NCBI GenBank assembly: GCA_038030265.1
Contig: CM075941.1
Span: 21,452,001 to 21,516,000 of the forward strand
DNA length: 64,000 bases
Source: Corythucha ciliata
Lineage: Eukaryota; Arthropoda; Insecta; Hemiptera; Tingidae
Reading direction: 5' to 3'
A program made the translations under genes and the position numbers. The notes beneath the pieces are model-generated. The model did no database searches. It had not been told where the DNA came from and worked only from the letters and a program-made list of their open reading frames with translations. Of this stretch, positions 58,325 through 64,000 are shown one piece after another (within the stretch, counting starts at the first letter, position 1; the number at the start of each line of letters is the position of its first letter).

Positions 58325-58460
58325 CTGAATAAACCCCATGAAATTGATTTTTTCATGATGCCCGTGAAATTGGGGATTTGAAGGTGGAAACCTCACAAAA
58401 TTGATTTCGTTCTCAAAAGAAAACTTGTATGAGAGCTGGAGCCGAGCAAATTTCATCAAG
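58325..58460 (-). repeat. Family A modules, minus orientation
   Basis: CATGAAATTGATTTTTTCATG, CCGTGAAATTGGGGATTT and CACAAAATTGATTTCG are diverged family A boxes next to the retrotransposon relic. Confidence 0.55.
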
Positions 58461-58627
58461 GGATCCCTAAATGATATACTGACTCTGAAACAAGCAAAGT
58501 AACATTAACAAAGTACGCAAACTAAAAGAACAAAGTAGGCAAAGCTACAAGAAAAAGCATAATAAATAATAAAAAGGGCAAAACATAATAAATACTAACA
58601 ACATCAAGCAACCACAAAATAAAAACA

Positions 58628-59167
58628 CTAATCAGGCAACAACAATTTATCACAGTCTATGAGTTGCACTAAGTACTTTTTCAATTGACTAGATGATTTC
58701 AATTGCCCCAAATTAAATTTTAAGAGCGAAAATGCTGGCATGCCTCGCGTAGAAACTTTATTTATGCTTTGGGACCATGATATTATTAAATTCAGATAAC
58801 TAAAGACTATAGAACAAGCAGCAATTGCATACAAGTTACTTACATTTAACACATTAAATTCTTTAAATAGTAGATGAGATGAGTATAAAGGGTGTTAATT
58901 CAAAATAATTCTAAGAATTGTTTTCTGCGCAACAGAAATGTTTTGAAGAATAGATTTAAAAGTGTTACCCCATACTACTATCCCAAACGTCATCACAAAT
59001 TGAACAAGCGCGAAATATACAATTTTCAAAGTTTTGAAACACAACACGTCCCAGAGAAGCCTAAATTTATAGTAAAGTTTTCTAATTCTACTCGTGATAT
59101 TAGCAACGTGCAAATCAAACTTCAAGTACTTGTCAAAAATTACTCCTAAATACTCGCAATCTTCCAC
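58628..59167 (-). pseudogene. Retrotransposon C-terminal fragment
   Basis: The frame 58895-59167 carries YLGVIFDKYLKFD and AQKTILRIIL, typical of the post-active-site region of LINE reverse transcriptases. It is followed by 58628-58852 with NVSNLYAIAACSIVF, typical of the C-terminal tail. A frame break lies between them. Confidence 0.7.
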
Positions 59168-59194
59168 CCACCTCAGTGAATTACCGGCACAGGA

Positions 59195-59683
59195 CTAAGG
59201 GTCAGAACATGAGGCAGAATGAAGTGCAATATCACTAAGCCGCGGTGAAGCAACGATACCAGAAAAAGAAAAGTGAATTAAGGAAGATTTATTCAAATTT
59301 AGCAAAAGATAATTGGAATCCATCCATTGTTTAATAATCCTCAAATCCAGATTAATAAGAAGATCGGGTAAGACTCTTACCCGAAAACAAAAAAAAAACG
59401 GTATCGTCCGCATAACAATATGGAACACCCGACACATTCAAGCAGAAAATATCATTGTAATACAGAATAAATAGCAGAGGTCCCAGAACCGATCCTTGTG
59501 GAATTCCTGACTTCAAAGTAAGAGGTTCGCTAATACAAGTACTCACTTTAACAAATTGCATACGAGCAGACATATAACTTTTAATTAAACTCAGGGCCAC
59601 TCCCCTTATACCATAGTTACTCACTTTTTTAAACAAGATGTCGTGGCTTATGGAGTCGAATGCTTTGTACAGATCTAAAAAAA
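59195..59683 (-). pseudogene. Retrotransposon catalytic core fragment
   Basis: Contains motif A (KAFDSISHDIL), the SGIPQGSVLGPLLF segment (Gly-Ile-Pro-Gln-Gly plus Leu-Gly-Pro) and YADDT, then after a frame break LRIIKQWMDSNYLLLNLNKS. The catalytic aspartates are present, but the reading frame is broken near 59390. Confidence 0.8.
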
Positions 59684-59699
59684 GACCTACCTAAAAAGA

Positions 59700-59985
59700 C
59701 CTAAAGACTTTGTCGCCATGGTCTAAACCGTCATTTCGACACTTCATAAAGGGCATGGTCAGTCGACAAACCGGATCAAAATCCAAATTACTTGTCAGAA
59801 ATAACATGATGTTTATTAACCCCTTCAGACCTGGCGTACAGTATACTGTCCACAACTTTTTCCCGCGAGTTGCTTGTTTCAGGTTCAATATTTCGCGTCA
59901 AATAATTTAAGTCTCATAGGCAGCTTCCTGTAAAGTTTAATATCTCAGGAACGTTTGGTTATAGAGCAATAAAAATTTACACCAT
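59700..59985. mobile_element. Foreign insertion in the reverse-transcriptase region
   Basis: Reverse-transcriptase-like translation stops just upstream of motif A, at about 59690, and resumes near 59990. The intervening ~285 bp includes a palindromic GTACAGTATACTGTCC box and has no RT similarity. It is probably a short non-autonomous element. Its ends are not resolved. Confidence 0.45.
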
Positions 59986-60404
59986 TAATGTTGATCCAGT
60001 TTAGACAACGAACACAAAATTTTATAATTTTTTTGGAACCAAAAAAAATCAGGACTGAAAGGGTATTAATGAAACCTAAGATCCGTTCTTTTATACATTT
60101 CTCCAATATTTTAGACAACGAAAGACACAATGAAATAGGTCTAAAAATCGAAACATTACCACGATCTCCGGACTTAAATAACGGTATGACCAATAAGATA
60201 CGACGGAAAACACCCATTCACCAAAACCAAATTGAAAATATGTGTCAAAGGAACAACAATGTAGTTCTTCGCTCTAAATAATAATTCATTAGTAATACCA
60301 TCAACTACATAACCATTATTCCTACTCAAATCCCCAATTAAGCCCATAATAAAAAAAAATAATTGGGTGGTTAAGGAAACCAAATCCACGAAATTTGGTT
60401 TTCT

Positions 60405-60540
60405 GGCGATTTCCATTCAACACACTACACAAGGGTAGTGCCGCGTCCTCTCCCAAAACATATAATTCAATTAAGAGAGGACGGGTGGAAAATCTTACAC
60501 CACACTAGTCACTAGTGTATTGCATTGAATGGAAAACGCC
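60405..60540. mobile_element. Hairpin MITE at the 5' edge of the LINE relic
   Basis: GGCGATTTCCATTCAA mirrors TTGAATGGAAAACGCC, and CACTACAC/GTGTA and CGTCCTCTC/GAGAGGACG pair further inside. Family A modules lie on both sides, so it inserted into that array. No clear target duplication. Confidence 0.65.
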
Positions 60541-60544
60541 ATTA

Positions 60545-60670
60545 GAAATATCGAAATCCTCAAATTATGGGTTCGAAGGACCAAAAACAACGAAATTTGG
60601 GGTTTGAATGTGCTATAATTTTTCAAATTAGCCAAACCGGCAAAACTACTTTTATAAAGAGGGAAAGCCA
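60545..60670 (-). repeat. Family A modules, minus orientation
   Basis: CGAAATTTGGGGTTTGAATG, AGCCAAACCGGCAAAACTAC and related boxes continue beyond the MITE. An 11-C run follows at 60701-60711. Confidence 0.55.
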
Positions 60671-60784
60671 CGAAGGGGGGCGGGGGTGGACCGCACCGGA
60701 CCCCCCCCCCCGTTCGGATGCCCCCACCTCCCGAAAAGCCTAAAGATGAAAGAGCGAGGATTCACGTTAAGAATGTGAAAAACG

Positions 60785-60930
60785 CATTTTAGCAGCGAAT
60801 TGGCGTTTTTCAGCATTCAAGCAGCGAATTGGCGTTTTTCAGCATTCAAAGAGCGAATTGGCGTTTTTCGGCATTTTAGCAGTGAATTGGCGTTTTATCA
60901 GCATTTTAGCAGCGAAATGCCGCTTTTCCC
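60785..60930 (+). repeat. Homogeneous 29-bp tandem core of family B
   Basis: GCGAATTGGCGTTTTTCAGC recurs with its GCG (or GTG in one unit) at 60795, 60824, 60853, 60882 and 60912, giving spacings of 29, 29, 29 and 30. Units differ at only a few bases, far more alike than in any other family A, B or C block here. Confidence 0.9.
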
Positions 60931-61600
60931 TATTTTACCCACCAAATAGGCCCATTTTTTCCATTTTAGCCGCGAATAGGCGTTTTTCTTAAGGCTCCGT
61001 CCTCAGTGAGCCAGAGTCACGCGAATTCAGCGTTCAGCGTTTTCACCGTTTACAGCGAAAAACTCCTGTAGTGCGACGTTTTCCATTAAAATCGCACGTA
61101 TTCTACAAACGCTAAGCCCGCTTTAAGCACTAAAATCTTAAGGTTCGCCCTCACGTAGGACATGAGGTTATTGTTGGCGCGTAGTCTCAATTTTATTCGC
61201 GAATGAACGGGCTTTTTCAATTTTTAACCGTGACTCAGCCATTTTTCTATGGCTAAAAGCGTAGACAAATTGCTGATTCACAGCTATAATGGAGAAAAAC
61301 GTATATTAAAGGCTAAAATTGAGGGAAAAACGCTCCTTTGGCAGCTCAAATTAAGAAAACGCTAACTCGCGGTTTCCGGAGACAGACAACTTGTAGCGTA
61401 ATTTAATTATTTCCGCCCCGGGGGCCTGATAGGCGCAGGTCCGCCACGCTGTGAATAGGTGTTTTTTCTAAATTAATTTCCGCCTCAAATTAGCGCTTTA
61501 CCTCAATTACAGCCACGAATTAGCGTTTTTTCTCCATCTTTTCCGCGAGTGAGCGTGTTTTTTTAATTAAGGTGCAAAAGAGCGATTTTTTCTCAGATGA
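60931..61600. repeat. Family B array, degenerate, mixed strands
   Basis: Plus-strand modules (TTTTAGCCGCGAATAGGCG, CAGCCACGAATTAGCG) flank a minus-strand patch at about 61250-61385 (GGCTAAAATTGAGGGAAAAA). A different segment at 60990-61150 begins AAGGCTCCGTCCTCAGTGAG. A related CTTAAGGTTCGCCCTCACG lies at its far end in the same orientation. Confidence 0.65.
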
Positions 61601-62155
61601 GCGCGAAATTTTGCTTTTACGTGACCAAATTTTGAGTATTTGGCTCCTTATAACTCCTATTTCACGAATTTATACATTTATTTTATACTTCTGTTTCGCG
61701 TATTTTCACCCTATCTAAAACTTAATTTCGTGGTTTTCAGCTCTTTTTAAAATCGGTTTCACAGCTTTGGCTAATTCGAAACACTAATAGTGCTCTTTAA
61801 AAAGACCAAAATCACGGATTTGGGTAATTCAAAAACCAAATTTCGTTATTTTGGCTATTGCAACCCTAGTTTCACAGACTTTCTCTCTTCAAAAACCAAA
61901 TCGTCTCGTTCAACGGGTCAAATCTCAATTTCAGGCACGTCTCGTTAGTTAAAAACCCAAATTTCGTATGATTTGCTATTTTAGAAACAAAATTTTGCGG
62001 ACTTGGCTCTTTCAAACCCATCGCGGACATTTGCTCTTTCACACCCAAATTTCAATAATTTGGTACCTTCAAAACCCAATTTCGCTTTATCAAAAACCTA
62101 AAATCATGGCTTAAGCTCTTCTTAAAACCACTTCCGCAGGTTTGCTTATAGTTTT
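61601..62155 (+). repeat. Family A array, plus orientation
   Basis: AATTTCGTGGTTTTCAGCTC, CCAAATTTCGTTATTTTGGC and AAAATTTTGCGGACTTGGCTC recur about every 35-45 bp, directly after the B block. Confidence 0.75.
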
Positions 62156-64000
62156 CACCTTATAAGGTGACTTATCAAAGACATCTCCCCCCCCCCTCCT
62201 CATCAAACCCTTTTCTTTGGATTCGCACCTGACACTTTGCCTTGTCCTGACCTTGTTTTCACCTTAGCCTCCGAAAAAAACAGTATGTGTGTGTGTCACT
62301 AGTGCTCTAAAAACCCCTGCAACTTTGTAAAGAAAAAGTTTAATTCTTACGTCAGTTCTCATTTTTTGAGTTTATTGAGCGGAAACAATTGAATAACGAG
62401 GGACCATTCGTCATCCTAAAGATTCTTCCCCCTTAGAGGAGAATGACAGCACGTTACTCAATCTTAACATTTTTCTACTTTTGAAAAACGAGATCCCCCC
62501 ACCACCACCACCACTACCCCCCGGTTCTGATTTCACTCAATTCAACTGGAACGTTAAACCCTCCTCCGCACATCCACAGAAAATTCCGCGTTATCAACCG
62601 TATTGAAAAAAAATGGTTCTTCATTCCCGAACTTTCTGCTCTTAAAAATGATCTTTATCGTTAACCAGACGACGAAAAATTGGAAGGGGTAAAAAAGAGT
62701 GGGCTCGAAGGAAGCTAATTGTATTTTTATGTAAATATAACGCGTCCCCAAACACAATGGGCCTTCCAAACCCATTGGCATCACTCCACCGTCAAGATCA
62801 TGTTGTCATCATCTTTCCAAAAAAATATTTTAAAAAGGCCCGTTGTCATTAATTTTGTTTTTTGTTGCTTTTTTTTGTAAAATCGGAATGGAGTGAAAAC
62901 AACATCGTTTTTGTTGGTTTCGCTTGGCGCTAGAAAACTTCGGGTTCACTTTGAACAATCATTACTGTGATTTATGTCAGCCAGATAAAGTTTTAACACC
63001 CCACCACTACCCCCACCCGCCCGTCATAGTCAATTCGAGAGAGAGAAAGAAAAAAAAAACTTTCTCTGGAAATTGCATGAATTATTATTAGTGACCGCGT
63101 ACGTATGAGAACACCGGTTGTTTGGCTTGGCGCCTATCTCTGCAGGACTCGTGGTAATGGTTTACCTCTGAGAGGGGGGGATGTTACAAGGTGGGGAAGG
63201 GTGGAGTAAATGCTCAAATGACGTAAAAAAAAAAGTGTTTCTATTGAAGGCGTGTGTGGGCTGGCGAAATATCGCTTAAGGGGAGAAGGAGTAGGGTCCC
63301 CCATTAGACTGGACCCGGTTTGTATTATAGAAAATCTGGAGAGAGAAAGAGAGAAAAAGGCTATTACGTGCGGCTAAGATCACACCACGTTCTCATCAAG
63401 AAAGTCGCAGCATTAACTTCAGCGTTTATATTTTTGCTATCTCAAAAACAGTGCTGTAGCAGAAATAAGGTGTGCGTTATAGTCGATGGTGAGGGGGGGG
63501 GTGCGCGAATTATAAACAAAAACAAAATTAAAGAAATAAGGTGAAATTTTTAGAAAGCCCCCATCCCACTCTAACCTTGTTTACATCTCGAGGAATATTT
63601 CTTGAAGTACGAAAGGTATTAATTAAGCGAGTTTTATCAGCTTTCCTAGGTATGAGGCCCATGCGTTAAGCCATTTATTTAAGCCAAGAGCACGTTTTAA
63701 CCATTCGTTTTCTTTTAGGTCCAAACGTATATAGTACCGTAAACTCTCGCAAATCTTAAGATTACTTGATTTTACTGCACAGTTTTGTTAAATGAAAGGA
63801 TTCCGGCCTAAAACCCAAGTTTATTGAGCCTTCTCTTATTTTTACGGTTTGAGTGGATCTTACTTCCGTGAACCGATATCAAATGTTTCTATTGAACTCT
63901 CGGACGTTAATATAAAACGTGATCAAGGTCCCCCACCCCCGCCCATATTCATTCCTTTCTCAAACTGAAAGGGAACGTTTTTCTGGAGTCTGTGACTTGA
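62156..64000. other. Low-repeat island 9
   Basis: No recognised gene or element. It holds CCACCACCACCACCACTACC near 62500 and several G- or C-rich boxes. An acceptor-like CGCCTATCTCTGCAG near 63130 has no open exon after it. Confidence 0.45.

Larger units (their letters stand above)
58620..60420 (-). mobile_element. Non-LTR retrotransposon relic
   Basis: Pieces of one LINE-type reverse transcriptase lie in order on the minus strand across several frames. The start region (60230-60416) reads PLTHIFNLVLVNGCFP. The next piece (60050-60217) reads PLFKSGDRGNVSIFRPIS. Motif A with the catalytic Asp (59640-59683) reads LYKAFDSISHDIL. The Gly-Ile-Pro-Gln-Gly-Ser region and the YADD active site (about 59401-59422) come next. 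The thumb and C-terminal tail follow (58630-59437). Frameshifts, stops and a foreign insertion make it inactive. The style is Jockey/CR1-like, but the clade cannot be fixed by eye. No endonuclease domain remains. Confidence 0.8.

Noticed and set aside
58892..59149. 85-codon plus-strand frame over the LINE relic
   Set aside because: It is the antisense shadow of the reverse-transcriptase C-terminal fragment.
60785..60930. 29-bp regularly spaced repeats reminiscent of a CRISPR array
   Set aside because: The units are contiguous with no unique spacers, no cas genes are present, and the setting is eukaryotic. It is a minisatellite.

Overview
The window looks like metazoan, probably arthropod, nuclear DNA. 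It is intron-like and intergenic, with very little coding sequence. The lineage call rests on one SLC16-type transporter exon with a splice donor, a C2H2 zinc-finger relic, a decayed Penelope-like retroelement, a decayed non-LTR retrotransposon, several MITE-type hairpins with TTA/TAA target duplications, and satellite arrays. No operons, bacterial genes, CRISPR arrays, rRNA or tRNA genes were seen. The species cannot be named from the sequence.

Layout: 1-1072 is a near-perfect foldback element. 1292-1600 is a lone copy of a ~296-bp repeat that recurs in tandem at 12122-13480. 2131-2440 is a hairpin element split by a younger MITE. 4965-7450 is the first large block of a degenerate ~30-40 bp array (family A). 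7.5-11.2 kb is non-repetitive with one candidate micro-exon. 13.5-14.8 kb stacks arrays A, B and an 18-bp minisatellite. 15.5 kb holds the zinc-finger relic. 16.9-18.4 kb holds a hairpin, a ~140-bp satellite with trimeric higher-order structure and another hairpin. 18.8 kb carries a hammerhead-ribozyme-like relic. 20.3-21.3 kb is array A on the minus strand. 21.3-27.1 kb is low-repeat and holds a candidate exon (21969-22054) and the SLC16 exon (24101-24356). 27.1-29.6 kb is arrays A and C. 29.6-34.1 and 35.6-39.6 kb are low-repeat. 39.8-41.6 kb is a nested palindrome ending next to a possible first coding exon. 41.8-42.4 kb is array B with a strand switch. 46-49.95 kb has B arrays and the Penelope-like relic. 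54.4-55.2 kb is a terminal-inverted-repeat element next to array A. 58.6-60.4 kb is the non-LTR relic. 60.4-62.15 kb is a mix of A and B arrays with a homogeneous 29-bp core. 62.2-64 kb is low-repeat.

Two large-scale patterns stand out. Arrays A, B and C together fill about a fifth of the window, occur on both strands, often lie side by side and share a basic period near 30 bp. Between them lie 2-6 kb islands in which I recognise no transposons but which hold nearly all of the 25 G or C homopolymers of 10 bases or more. The few protein-coding signals are isolated short open segments with splice-like edges, so the window may be long introns of several genes. All repeat borders are read by eye and are approximate unless a target duplication is named.
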